NCBI RefSeq assembly: GCF_900458895.1
Contig: NZ_LR962863.1
Span: forward strand, 1,860,001-1,924,000
Direction of reading: 5' to 3'
Length of the DNA stretch: 64,000 nucleotides
Source: Staphylococcus schleiferi
GTDB lineage: Bacteria; Bacillota; Bacilli; Staphylococcales; Staphylococcaceae
The notes under the pieces are model-generated. The model did no database searches. It saw only the letters and a program-made list of their open reading frames with translations, and was not told the DNA's origin. How positions within the stretch are numbered: the stretch's first letter is position 1; each line of letters begins with the position of its first letter. Positions 37,497 to 47,020 of this stretch are shown here, piece after piece. Made by a program: the position numbers and the translations under genes.

Positions 37497-40400
37497 ATGA
37501 ACAAGCATTACCCAACTAAGGCTAGAACACTTTCTCGTTTTTCGATTAGAAAATGTTCTGTAGGTACCGCCTCATTCTTAATAGGTACCGTTGCATTTTT
37601 TGGTATTCATCACGAAGCATTTGCGGCAGAAAATACGCAACAACCTGTGACCGTTAACCAGATACAGTCACAAGATAAAGAAGATGCATCTAGCACGCAA
37701 ACCGAAACAAATAACGATAGTTCCTCAACTGATGAAAATGCAGCAAAAGAAGCGTCTGCATCACAACCGAAAGATAACGCAAATACTCAGAATGAAAATG
37801 CACAGTCTCCTGAAAATCAAGAATCTGTGTCAAAAACAAATCAAACAGAACAAGAAAGTCCAGAAAAAGCATCAACAGAAAGTGAGCAATCTACAAATAC
37901 ATCTTCAACAACAGATTCTGAAAACGCAACAACAGAGAATAAACAACCTACGAATTCAACTGAAAAACAACCTTCAACTGAACAACAGCAAACACAATCT
38001 AAAAAATCCCCAGCTTCAACATCTACTGAAAAAGAAGCAACAGATACTCAAAATGTGAAGGAACAACCTACAAATACTGAGACAACTAAAGATCAAAATA
38101 CAGAGAATCAAAATATAGAGAATCAAACTGCAAAAGAACAAAATCCAAACACGCAAGCGTCTAGCAATCAAAATTCAACAGATCAAAATACAACACCTGA
38201 AGAAAACCTTTCAAATTCTAATACACCTCAAACGAATACGACACCATCTACTCAACCTGTTGAATCTTCAAACACAAACACTCAAAGCCCATCTACAGAA
38301 AGCTTACGTACCACACAATCACCTAATACATCTTCTGAATTAAAAAAAGTTAAAGGGACAACAAAATTACGTGCTGTAAGTAAAAATGAAGCACAACCAG
38401 TCGCAGCCGGTGGTTCAAATGTAAACGATAAAGTCCACGCTACAGACATTTCTACTTCTGAAACATATATTGAACCGAACAACTCAGGAAGTTATTATTT
38501 GAGAAGTAAATTTAACGTTGATGGCCAAGTAAAAAGCGGTGACTACTTTACTGTTGAAATGCCAAAAACAGTCAATGTCTATGGGGATACACGATTTGAC
38601 CCAAATCATCAAGAGAAAATTAAAAATGAAGATGGTCAAGTGATTGCGCTTGGTGATTACGACGTTCAAAATCATCGTATGACCTATACTTTTACTGATG
38701 CTGTAAATAATTTAACGAACATCTCAGGTCAGTTTAATTTGACACAGTTTATGGATCGTAAAGTCGCAACAGACTCAAAAGTCTATCCTTTGAACTACAA
38801 AGTTGCGGGTGAAAGTTTAGATACACAAATCAATGTGAATTATGGTAAATATTATAACGTTGGCGATTCTAACCTTAAATCAATGATTACACTTGAAGAT
38901 CCGGATAAAGGCGATTATGAACAATATATTTATGTCAATCCGATGAAACGTACAGCTAAGGGAACAGTTGTGGAACTGCAATCTTACCAAGATGATCCAG
39001 CTAAAAGTAATGGTCAATTAGATCCTAAAAATTCTAAAATCCAAATTTTCAAAGTCGGTCCTAATGACAAATTAAATGATAGTTTTGGTGTAGAAGATAG
39101 TCAGTATCAAGATGTTACAAACCAATTCAACATTAACTACTATAAAGATGGATTAGCTTATATCAATTTTGGTAATTTAAATGGTGCACGTTACATCGTT
39201 AAAGTGACAAGTAAAGAAAAACCTGATTCAAAAGCAGATCTTAACTTACGCTCAACAATGTACACGCAAAACCAATACAACCAATACGATCGTTTGACTT
39301 GGGATAATAATATTTTAAAAAGTAGCTCAAGTGGTACAGCAGATGGCTCACAAGCAGTCTACTCTCTCGGCGATAAAGTCTGGGATGATATCAATAAAGA
39401 TGGTATTCAAGATAGCAATGAACCCGGCATTGCTGGCGTAAAAGTGACTTTGAAAGACAGTAACGGAAATGTCATTGATACGACAAAAACGAATGCAAAC
39501 GGAAAATACTCTTTTGACAATTTACAAAACGGTAATTATAAAGTGAGTTTTGAAACACCTGCAGATTATACACCTACCAAGTCAGATGCTGGTAACGATG
39601 CCCTCGATTCTGACGGTCCAGTAGATGCGATGGCTATTATTAGCGATGGAAATAACTTAACAGTAGACCAAGGGTTCTATAGAACAGAAACACCTAAATA
39701 TAATGTGGGTGATAAAGTTTGGGAAGACTCAAATAAAGATGGTATTCAAGATAATAACGAGCCTGGTATTGCCAACGTAACCGTTACACTTAAAGATGCA
39801 GATGGCAACATCATCGGTACACAAGTGACTGACGAAAATGGTAAATATTTATTTAAAGATGTCGCAGAAGGTGAATATACTATTGACTTTGAAACACCTA
39901 ATGGTTATACACCAACGCTTACTGGTCAAGGCTTTTTAAATACAGACTCAAATGGTACAACAGCAAAAATTCTCGTTGATGCTGACGATTATACTATCGA
40001 CAGTGGCTTCTATAAATCAACGCCTGACCAACCATCACCGGACAATCCAGATAATCCGGACCAACCGTCACCAGACAATCCAAATAATCCGGACCAACCA
40101 TCACCAGACAATCCAAATAATCCGGATCAACCGTCTCCAAATCAACCGGACAACCCAAATCAACCATCACCGAATGAACCAAATCAACCTGGTAATCCGG
40201 ACCAACCGTCACCGAATGAACCAAACCAACCTGGTAATCCGGATCAACCATCACCAAATGAACCGAACCAACCCGGTAATCCGGATCAACCATCGCCGAA
40301 TGTACCAAGCCAACCTGGCAACCCAGACCAACCATCACCGAATGTACCAAGCCAACCTGGCAACCCAGATCAACCGTCACCGAATGTACCAAGCCAACCT

Positions 40401-40721
40401 GGCAACCCAGACCAACCATCACCGAATGTACCAAGCCAACCTGGCAACCCAGATCAACCGTCATCAAATATGCCAAATGAGCCTGGTAATCCGGACCAAC
40501 CGTCTTCAAATATGCCAAACGAGCCTGGTATGCCAGGACAACACGAAACGTCTCAATCAAATGCTTCAAATCATGAAGCGATGACTGAACAACAAAAATC
40601 TAAAGCATTACCGAAATCTGGTCAAACTTCTTCAAATCAAGGTACGCTGTTTGGTACTTTATTAGCTGGATTAGGTAGCCTATTCTTATTACGTAAACGT
40701 CGTCATCGTCAAGATAAATAA
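37497..40721 (+). CDS. Sdr-like wall-anchored adhesin (MSCRAMM) with proline-rich repeats
   Basis: 1074 residues. Signal peptide of the YSIRK type (SRFSIRKCSVGTASFLIG, cleavage near AFA-AE at about 45). Residues about 46-300 are a Gln/Asn/Thr/Ser-rich N1 region. About 300-620 form the ligand-binding N2-N3 IgG-like domains with the latch-type motif MTYTFTDAVNN. Two Ca-binding SdrB-type repeats start near 622 (SLGDKVWDDINKDGIQD) and 735 (NVGDKVWEDSNKDGIQD). From about 842 to 1015 are 11- and 14-residue repeats (NPDQPSPNEPNQPG) instead of SD repeats. Sortase signal LPKSG near 1038, hydrophobic stretch and RKRRHRQDK tail. Likely binds a host protein; resembles the Sps/Sdr proteins of the intermedius group. 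Ligand cannot be predicted. Confidence 0.9.
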   Translation: MNKHYPTKARTLSRFSIRKCSVGTASFLIGTVAFFGIHHEAFAAENTQQPVTVNQIQSQDKEDASSTQTETNNDSSSTDENAAKEASASQPKDNANTQNENAQSPENQESVSKTNQTEQESPEKASTESEQSTNTSSTTDSENATTENKQPTNSTEKQPSTEQQQTQSKKSPASTSTEKEATDTQNVKEQPTNTETTKDQNTENQNIENQTAKEQNPNTQASSNQNSTDQNTTPEENLSNSNTPQTNTTPSTQPVESSNTNTQSPSTESLRTTQSPNTSSELKKVKGTTKLRAVSKNEAQPVAAGGSNVNDKVHATDISTSETYIEPNNSGSYYLRSKFNVDGQVKSGDYFTVEMPKTVNVYGDTRFDPNHQEKIKNEDGQVIALGDYDVQNHRMTYTFTDAVNNLTNISGQFNLTQFMDRKVATDSKVYPLNYKVAGESLDTQINVNYGKYYNVGDSNLKSMITLEDPDKGDYEQYIYVNPMKRTAKGTVVELQSYQDDPAKSNGQLDPKNSKIQIFKVGPNDKLNDSFGVEDSQYQDVTNQFNINYYKDGLAYINFGNLNGARYIVKVTSKEKPDSKADLNLRSTMYTQNQYNQYDRLTWDNNILKSSSSGTADGSQAVYSLGDKVWDDINKDGIQDSNEPGIAGVKVTLKDSNGNVIDTTKTNANGKYSFDNLQNGNYKVSFETPADYTPTKSDAGNDALDSDGPVDAMAIISDGNNLTVDQGFYRTETPKYNVGDKVWEDSNKDGIQDNNEPGIANVTVTLKDADGNIIGTQVTDENGKYLFKDVAEGEYTIDFETPNGYTPTLTGQGFLNTDSNGTTAKILVDADDYTIDSGFYKSTPDQPSPDNPDNPDQPSPDNPNNPDQPSPDNPNNPDQPSPNQPDNPNQPSPNEPNQPGNPDQPSPNEPNQPGNPDQPSPNEPNQPGNPDQPSPNVPSQPGNPDQPSPNVPSQPGNPDQPSPNVPSQPGNPDQPSPNVPSQPGNPDQPSSNMPNEPGNPDQPSSNMPNEPGMPGQHETSQSNASNHEAMTEQQKSKALPKSGQTSSNQGTLFGTLLAGLGSLFLLRKRRHRQDK
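40020..40545 (+). repeat. tandem 33/42-base repeats encoding the adhesin stalk
   Basis: About four 33-base units (PDQPSPDNPNN) are followed by about nine 42-base units with three variants (NEPNQPG, NVPSQPG, NMPNEPG endings). Near-identity of neighbouring units suggests recent slippage or unequal exchange, so length probably varies between strains. Confidence 0.85.
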
Positions 40722-40809
40722 TCATCACGTTCTTCTGATATGATAACGAGATTTTGTAAATGAAACCTACTTTATTTCATTACAAAGTATCAAAGTTAAC
40801 CTAAAGAAA

Positions 40810-40855
40810 CCCCATAAGTTCTAAGCACTTTTGCTTAGTCTTATGGGGCTTTTAT
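40810..40855. terminator. terminator between adhesin and metallophosphatase genes
   Basis: CCCCATAAG pairs with CTTATGGGG, with an inner CTAAGC/GCTTAG stem, then CTTTTATT. Convergent genes, so it may serve both. Confidence 0.8.
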
Positions 40856-42360
40856 TATAAACCGATAATAGACATATTCGACTTAGGTCTTTTTATTTCT
40901 AACTGTTGTTTAAGAACTTTCGCAATCAGCTCTGGCATCGTTACTGGATAAGTTTGATGTAATGTCACATCTGGTAAAATATCCTTATAGTGACGATAAA
41001 TATAATCCGTCATGACAATGCGATAACTATAATCTTCATGCAAACCAAACTGTGTCACACGATAATATGGCGGCTGATTGATATCAATTGTGAAATCAAA
41101 ACCTGACCAAAATAAAAAGTGCGTCGGATCCATGTCACCCACAGTTAGATGGTTGCCGTCCCATTCAAGGTGGGCTGCACTTTCTTCAATGAGCTGTTTA
41201 ATAACGCTTCCTTTCAGTGTCATATCCATTGGCTTATCAGGATGTGGATACATATTGTATATGTCTTCATTTTTCAAGCCCCCCTTTAAACCTGTCGCAT
41301 TAGGTAAAGGCAAATTGACACATGTCATGGTTGCTTCCAATTCTTGAACGAGACTTTCATGTAACAATTGGATGTATGGATGAGGTCGAACAAGGAGTTC
41401 ATGAAAATGCGAAAAGTACATATCTATATCGTGATGATGAATGGGTTCATTTTTCCAACTTCTGACCGCTTTTCGGTCATAATATGTTAAATCTAATAGC
41501 GACTGGTCTTCTTCGTATTCATTTAGAGACACAATTTCAGGCTCCATTTCGAGCAGTTCAAATGAATTCCGTCTTTTACGAAATTTAACATTTACATGCA
41601 CTAAATTCTCAGCATTTTGACCCGCTTGAACAAATAGCGTGTCACCGTCATTTTCAATCACTGTCTCATGTTGATGCCCTGTAATCATTAAATCAATAAT
41701 CCCCACTTGTTTCATAATCATTTCTGCTTGATTCTCACCTTGTGATTTCGAATCATGACTTAACTTAGATAATCCTCCATGATACAATACAATTAAAAAT
41801 TCAGGTTCTACTGTTTCATAAATATAACGAATCCATCTTTTAGCTGCTACAGTGGCTTTCTCTACTGTCACATCTGATTCCATTTCTATATTTTCATTTT
41901 TCATTAGCCCTTCTGAAGTTAAACCCACAACCGCAATTTTTAAGCCGTTAATATTTTTCACCATATACGGCGTTGAAAAATAAGGTTCTCTTGTTCTTGA
42001 GTATTCAATATTAGCTGATAACCAAGGGAAACGTGCAAGTGCTATAGAGCGGTTTAAAAAGTCCAAGCCATACTTAAATTCATTCGAACTGATCCCGCTT
42101 GCATCATATGCCATTGCATTCATAAGTTTAATCATCGGATGGCGTTTATATGGTGCAATGATGGCATAATAAAACGCAGTGATACTTCCAGCTAGATTAC
42201 CACCATTGTCCAATAAAACGACGTGGTCATGTTGACGTCTTACTTCATTAATATATGTACCTGCCCGATAAATATTTGAATGCTCACTTTCATTTAAAAT
42301 ATGACTATGCATATCAGACGTTGCAATAATCTGGATATTCATTTCATCATGCTGACTCAT
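40855..42360 (-). CDS. 5'-nucleotidase/UshA-like metallophosphatase homologue, active site degenerate
   Basis: 501 residues from the chosen ATG (MSQHDEMNIQIIATSDMHSH) behind GGGGTG. N-terminal calcineurin-like domain, C-terminal 5'-nucleotidase domain (from about 340; LPLPNATGLKGGLKNEDIYN, HFLFWSGFDFTIDINQPPY). No signal peptide, so cytoplasmic. The first motif (SDMHSH) and last (ITGHQHE) are kept. The usual DAGD is DNGG and the usual GNHE is SSNE, losing metal-binding Asp and Asn and the catalytic His. It may be inactive or have another role. Convergent with the adhesin gene, divergent from the dlt operon. Confidence 0.8.
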   Translation of the reverse strand: MSQHDEMNIQIIATSDMHSHILNESEHSNIYRAGTYINEVRRQHDHVVLLDNGGNLAGSITAFYYAIIAPYKRHPMIKLMNAMAYDASGISSNEFKYGLDFLNRSIALARFPWLSANIEYSRTREPYFSTPYMVKNINGLKIAVVGLTSEGLMKNENIEMESDVTVEKATVAAKRWIRYIYETVEPEFLIVLYHGGLSKLSHDSKSQGENQAEMIMKQVGIIDLMITGHQHETVIENDGDTLFVQAGQNAENLVHVNVKFRKRRNSFELLEMEPEIVSLNEYEEDQSLLDLTYYDRKAVRSWKNEPIHHHDIDMYFSHFHELLVRPHPYIQLLHESLVQELEATMTCVNLPLPNATGLKGGLKNEDIYNMYPHPDKPMDMTLKGSVIKQLIEESAAHLEWDGNHLTVGDMDPTHFLFWSGFDFTIDINQPPYYRVTQFGLHEDYSYRIVMTDYIYRHYKDILPDVTLHQTYPVTMPELIAKVLKQQLEIKRPKSNMSIIGL

Positions 42361-42714
42361 TGCTTTCACCCCAATCATTATGATTCAATTCGTATTTTAC
42401 CATAATTTTCAAGCCTTTAACGATTGAATTAAAAAGAACTTATTCCGCTAATAAATCCAAACAAATTTAATAGACCTTGGTTAAACTGTACCATATTAAT
42501 TATTTATCTATTTTCAGTTATTCATTTTACTATAAAAATATTTTTATTTATTTAACAAATTCTCATACATCTTCAGACCTATTTTCTTGTATTTTTATTC
42601 TTTTTTACAAGAAATGAATTGACTTTCAGAAAATATTAACTTAAATTAACTTTATCGGATTAAATTACTTTAACAAAACGTCATGAATCATTACACGAAA
42701 GGTGAATATTGTTT
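42361..42714. other. control region upstream of dltX
   Basis: About 350 AT-rich bases between divergent genes, holding the dlt promoter (42619-42647) and the inverted repeat at 42584-42613. ACAAATTTAA at 42461-42470 matches 8 of 10 bases of the GraR-type palindrome ACAAATTTGT but is far upstream. Confidence 0.45.
42584..42647 (+). promoter_or_regulatory. dlt operon promoter and upstream inverted repeat
   Basis: TTGACT (42619-42624), 17-base spacer, TAAATT (42642-42647). Directly upstream, TTCTTGTA (42584-42591) and TACAAGAA (42606-42613) form a perfect 8-base inverted repeat with a 14-base T-rich loop, a possible regulator site or upstream hairpin. Confidence 0.55.
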
Positions 42715-42843
42715 ATGAATTTCAATCGCTCGTCTGTTAGATTCGTCGCCTTAACGTTACTTTATTTTGCTATTATGTTGACTTTGTACTTTATATATGG
42801 CAATGGAGATGCACATAACACATTTATTTATAATGATTTTTAA
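42715..42843 (+). CDS. dltX: teichoic acid D-Ala incorporation peptide DltX
   Basis: A 42-residue membrane peptide: one helix (FVALTLLYFAIMLTLYFIYG) and the conserved C terminus NTFIYNDF. Starts MNFNRSSVRF with AAAGGTG upstream and ends 18 bases before dltA. DltX is needed with DltA-D for D-alanylation of teichoic acids. Confidence 0.92.
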   Translation: MNFNRSSVRFVALTLLYFAIMLTLYFIYGNGDAHNTFIYNDF

Positions 42844-42861
42844 TATTAAAGGAGCTAAAAC

Positions 42862-44316
42862 ATGAAAGATGTTTTAAAAATGATTGCACAGTACAGTCAG
42901 ACACAGCCTAATGATATCGCCGTTCAACATCGTGGTGAGTCATTAAGTTATTTAGAGTTAGAAACATACTCGAACCGCTTAGCAGCACAACTCTCAAATA
43001 GCAGCGCACCAGTTGTTGTATACGGTCATATGTCACCATTTATGATTGTGGGTATGATTGCTGCACTTAAAGCAAGATGTGGTTATGTCCCAATTGATCA
43101 ATCCATCCCTGCAAATCGTATTTCTCATATTTTAGAGAAAGTTGTCCCGCAATATATTATTAATACGACTGACGCAACAATAGGTCAACACGTATCAACT
43201 GAATATTTTATTCAAGATATTCAATCATTTACAGAAGAGACGCCTTTCACACCGATTAAAGGTGATGCAATTGCCTACACCATCTTTACATCTGGATCAA
43301 CAGGTATGCCAAAAGGTGTCGAAATTTACTACGATAGTCTCGTTGAATTTGCAAACTGGGTAGATTCGCTTAATCAACATGAAACTAAAGACGTTTGGGT
43401 CAACCAAGCACCGTTTTCATTTGATTTATCAGTAATGGCCATCTATCCTTGTTTACTTTCAGGAGGCACACTGTTACTCATTGATAAAGAAATGATAGCT
43501 GCACCTAAATCTTTATATGAATTGTTCCAAAGTGAACGAATTAATGTTTGGGTCTCCACACCATCATTTATGGAAATCTGTTTGATGCTTCCTCAATTTG
43601 ATGCTAATGGCATGGAAGGGCTTCGAACGTTTTTATTTTGTGGTGAAGTTTTGGCACATCGTACAGCTAAAACATTGTTAAATAAGTTCCCAGATTCTTA
43701 TTTATACAACACATATGGTCCTACAGAAGCTACTGTTGCCATCACGAGTGTGAGAGTCACACAATCTTTATTAGAAGAATATGACACTGTACCTGTTGGT
43801 GTACCAAGACCAGGTACGACGTTAAGTGTAACTGATGAAGGCGAATTAATCATCAAAGGAAACTCGGTTAGTGCCGGTTATTTGAAAGATCCTGAAAAGA
43901 CGGAAAAAGCATTCTTTAAAGAAGATGAACAACGCGCTTATTATTCAGGTGATCGCGCTGTACATCAAGATGAGATGTGGTTTATTAAAGGTCGTATCGA
44001 TAACCAAATCAAATATAACGGTTATCGTATGGAACTTGAAGAAATCGAATCAAGAATGAACCTTTTACCGTTTATTAGCGCTTCAATGGTGGTCCCTATT
44101 TATAAAAGAGGTAAGATTGTTTATCTGACAGGGGTTGTAAAATTGAATGCTGAAGGCGTTCAATTAGTAGACATTAGCCATGAAATTAAGACGCGTCTAA
44201 AAAAAGAATTACCTGATTATATGATTCCTAAAAAAATCGAGATTGCTGATGAAATGCCATTGACAAACAATGGTAAATTAGACCGCAAACGAATTAATGA
44301 GGTATATCAATCATGA
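42862..44316 (+). CDS. dltA: D-alanine--poly(phosphoribitol/glycerol) ligase subunit DltA
   Basis: A 484-residue adenylate-forming enzyme that loads D-alanine on DltC. Core motifs: YTIFTSGSTGMPKGVEI, YNTYGPTEATVAI, YYSGDRAV, KYNGYRMELEEIE and the catalytic lysine in NNGKLDRKRI. Stop overlaps dltB start (ATGA). Confidence 0.96.
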   Translation: MKDVLKMIAQYSQTQPNDIAVQHRGESLSYLELETYSNRLAAQLSNSSAPVVVYGHMSPFMIVGMIAALKARCGYVPIDQSIPANRISHILEKVVPQYIINTTDATIGQHVSTEYFIQDIQSFTEETPFTPIKGDAIAYTIFTSGSTGMPKGVEIYYDSLVEFANWVDSLNQHETKDVWVNQAPFSFDLSVMAIYPCLLSGGTLLLIDKEMIAAPKSLYELFQSERINVWVSTPSFMEICLMLPQFDANGMEGLRTFLFCGEVLAHRTAKTLLNKFPDSYLYNTYGPTEATVAITSVRVTQSLLEEYDTVPVGVPRPGTTLSVTDEGELIIKGNSVSAGYLKDPEKTEKAFFKEDEQRAYYSGDRAVHQDEMWFIKGRIDNQIKYNGYRMELEEIESRMNLLPFISASMVVPIYKRGKIVYLTGVVKLNAEGVQLVDISHEIKTRLKKELPDYMIPKKIEIADEMPLTNNGKLDRKRINEVYQS

Positions 44317-45530
44317 CGCCATACACTAGTTTTCATTTCTTTGTGATTGCACTCATTGTTTTACTCCCTGTTATTATATTAGGGTTATTCGGAAAAAGGT
44401 CTAAAGTATACAATTTTATCAGTACAGCAATCATGATTGTCATTATATTTGCTGACAAAAAACACAACTTATTTGGAATTAGTTATATAAGTTATCCATT
44501 AATAAGTTTCATCGCATATATTTTATGGCAAACTTTGATTATTAAAGTTTATGAGCGGATGACTTCACAAAATCGCTCAACGTCTTACTATGTCTTAGCT
44601 TTAGTTTTATCGATTGCACCATTATTTATGGTCAAACTTTTACAAAGTTCATGGCTTGGTAAGGGCCAATTGCATATGCATAGTTCAAAACTTGTTGAAT
44701 TATTTGCATTCCTTGGTATTTCATATATTACATTCAAAAGTGTTCAATTGATTATGGAAATTCATGACCACACACTAAAAGAAAAAGTAGACGTCAAAAA
44801 ACTGATTCAGTTTATTTCATTCTTCCCTACGATTTCTTCGGGTCCAATTGATCGCTATCGTCGCTTTAAGAAAGATGATGATAAAGAACTGACAAAAGAG
44901 CGTTATCGTCAACTACTAGGCAAAGCCATTCATTTTATTATGCTTGGTTTTCTGTATAAATATATTATTGCCTATGTTATACAAAACTATGGAGTTAAGC
45001 CATACACAGGCCATCTAGAAACATTTGGGGATTACTGGTTCTATATGTATACTTACAGTTTCTATCTATTCTTTGATTTTGCTGGATACAGCTTATTTGC
45101 AATCGCATTAAGTTATATCTATGGTATCGAAACACCGATGAACTTTAATCAACCTTTCCGTGCTAAAAATATCAAAGACTTTTGGAATAGATGGCATATG
45201 ACTTTATCTTTCTGGTTCCGTGACTGTATTTACATGCGTTTTGTATTCTTTATGGCTAAGAAAAAATACATTAAATCGACGTTCCATGTTTCTAATATCG
45301 CATTTTTACTTAACTTCGGTATTATGGGGCTGTGGCACGGATTTGAATGGTTTTACGTCGCGTATGGTCTCTATCACGCATTGCTATTTTTCCTTTATAA
45401 CTACTATGAAAAATGGCGTAAAAAACGTTTTGGCAAATGGAATCACCCTGTCATCAATGTATTAAGCATTGTAATCACATTCCACTTTGTTGCATTCGGC
45501 TTTTTAATTTTCTCAGGCCAATTAATTTAA
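44313..45530 (+). CDS. dltB: D-alanyl transfer membrane protein DltB (MBOAT)
   Basis: A 405-residue MBOAT-family protein with about eleven helices that passes D-alanine across the membrane. Family landmarks: FDFAGYSLFAIALSYIYGI, FNQPFRAKNIKDFWNRWHMT and the invariant His in MGLWHGFEWFYVAYGLYHA. Confidence 0.95.
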   Translation: MTPYTSFHFFVIALIVLLPVIILGLFGKRSKVYNFISTAIMIVIIFADKKHNLFGISYISYPLISFIAYILWQTLIIKVYERMTSQNRSTSYYVLALVLSIAPLFMVKLLQSSWLGKGQLHMHSSKLVELFAFLGISYITFKSVQLIMEIHDHTLKEKVDVKKLIQFISFFPTISSGPIDRYRRFKKDDDKELTKERYRQLLGKAIHFIMLGFLYKYIIAYVIQNYGVKPYTGHLETFGDYWFYMYTYSFYLFFDFAGYSLFAIALSYIYGIETPMNFNQPFRAKNIKDFWNRWHMTLSFWFRDCIYMRFVFFMAKKKYIKSTFHVSNIAFLLNFGIMGLWHGFEWFYVAYGLYHALLFFLYNYYEKWRKKRFGKWNHPVINVLSIVITFHFVAFGFLIFSGQLI

Positions 45531-45563
45531 TGATTAAAACTTAATTTACAAGGAGCGATATTT

Positions 45564-45800
45564 ATGGATTTTAATGAAAAAGTTTTAGATATTATTGCGG
45601 AAGTTGCAGAAGACGATGTTGTAAAAACAAACCCTGACATTCAACTTTTCGATGAAGGTATTATGGATTCTTTACAGTCAGTTCAATTATTAGTTGCTTT
45701 TCAAGAGGAACTTGATATCGAAGTTTCAATTATGGACTTTAATAGAGAGGATTGGGCAACGCCAAATCAAATCATTAACGAATTGGCAAAATTACGATGA
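45564..45800 (+). CDS. dltC: D-alanyl carrier protein DltC
   Basis: A 78-residue acyl-carrier-type protein; phosphopantetheine serine in [23 protein letters not shown] precedes the ATG and the stop overlaps dltD (ATGA). Confidence 0.95.
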   Translation: MDFNEKVLDIIAEVAEDDVVKTNPDIQLFDEGIMDSLQSVQLLVAFQEELDIEVSIMDFNREDWATPNQIINELAKLR

Positions 45801-46946
45801 AATCAAAGCAACATTACATCATTGCATTTTTAACAAGTATCGTATTATTTGTTGTCTTTATATTGTTACCAGCAAAATGGTTTGTTCCACCTCACCTCTC
45901 AAGTCAATTACCTAAATATCAAGTTGCCAATGACAGCAACATGTTAAAAGGTGAATATTTACAAACTGACATGCTTAAAGACTCACATTATTACCCGGTA
46001 TATGGTTCGAGTGAACTTACAAAAGACGATCCTTTTCAACCCGCATTATTACTTAAGGGACATACAAAAGATTTATTTTACATGGGTATCGGCGGCTCAA
46101 CTGATCTTATTCAAGTGATGACTTTAGGCGCTCAATATGATCATTTGAAAGATAAAAAAAATGACAGTGATTGTTTCACCTCAATGGTTTACTAAACACG
46201 GATTAACTGAGTTAAACTATTTAGGGCGTTCTTCTAAGTTACAAATCAATAGTATTTTTGAAAATCCACGTATTCCAAATGATATTAAAGTGCGTTTCGC
46301 AAAACGCTTATTGCACTTTAAAGATAATAAGGATAATGAGTTTTTAAAAGATATGGCTACTCAACATCATTCAGATGGTCATTTCTTAAATCCTTTATAT
46401 GAGAATCATTTGGAAAAAATGGAAGCGATACGTGCTTATTTACCTATTCATCACACGAATAAACTTCCACAACTGTTAGAAGAACACAAGAAACAACCAT
46501 TAAACTGGAATAAATTAGACGAAAATGCTTTAAAATATGGAAAAAGTCAAAGTCAAACAAATCCATATCATATTAAAGATAAATATTGGAAAAAATTACA
46601 GAAGAAAAAATCTGTAAGCCGTCAACATGAATTCCATACAAATTCAGTTGAATATGACGACCTCGCTTTACTCGTAGATACGTTAAACCACTCAGGTGCA
46701 GATGTGCAGTACGTACTCTTACCTGTTAATGGTAAGTGGTATGACCATATCATTCTTCCAAAAGAAAGAAGATTGCCAGTTACTCAAAAAATAGTAAAAA
46801 CTATTGAGTCGCATCATGGTCATGTCGTAGATTTATCAGATAAAGATTATGAGCCTTACTATATGAGTGATGCCGTTCACGTTGGTTGGCGTGGTTGGGT
46901 TGATGTGACACGTCACATTGACGAACATATTCATTCTAAAAATTAA
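45797..46946 (+). pseudogene. dltD: teichoic acid D-alanyltransferase DltD, one frameshift
   Basis: DltD is a membrane-anchored SGNH-like protein that completes D-Ala transfer to teichoic acid. Membrane helix about 8-25; the motif VYGSSELTKDDPFQP contains the catalytic serine; C-terminal YMSDAVHVGWRGWVD carries the Asp-His pair. The frame breaks after HLKDKK because of one extra A in the run 46154-46161. The alternative frame continues MTVIVSPQWFTKHGL, matching the family. The repaired protein has 382 residues, near normal. If real, D-alanylation would fail; error is equally likely. Confidence 0.9.
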
Positions 46947-46973
46947 TCATACTTCCTTGAAAGTATGAAACAT

Positions 46974-47008
46974 AAAAAGGACCTCCAAATGAGATGGAGG
47001 TCCTTTTT
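46974..47008 (+). terminator. dlt operon terminator
   Basis: AAAAAGGACCTCC pairs perfectly with GGAGGTCCTTTTT. Element C is inserted 12 bases downstream. Confidence 0.9.
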
Positions 47009-47020
47009 GTGTATTAAAAT

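Noticed and set aside
39994..40569. 191-codon minus-strand frame across the adhesin repeats
   Set aside because: It is the antisense of the 33/42-base repeats, repeats itself in the same way, has no Shine-Dalgarno and lies inside a clear plus-strand gene.
39952..40584. 210-codon plus-strand frame in the adhesin stalk
   Set aside because: Out-of-frame reading of the same tandem repeats; the in-frame protein with signal peptide and LPKSG anchor explains the sequence.
42461..42470. GraR-like site ACAAATTTAA upstream of dlt
   Set aside because: Two mismatches to the palindrome and about 150 bases from the promoter; too weak to claim.
42715..42843. DltX as a toxin-like membrane peptide
   Set aside because: The FIYNDF end and position just before dltA identify DltX.
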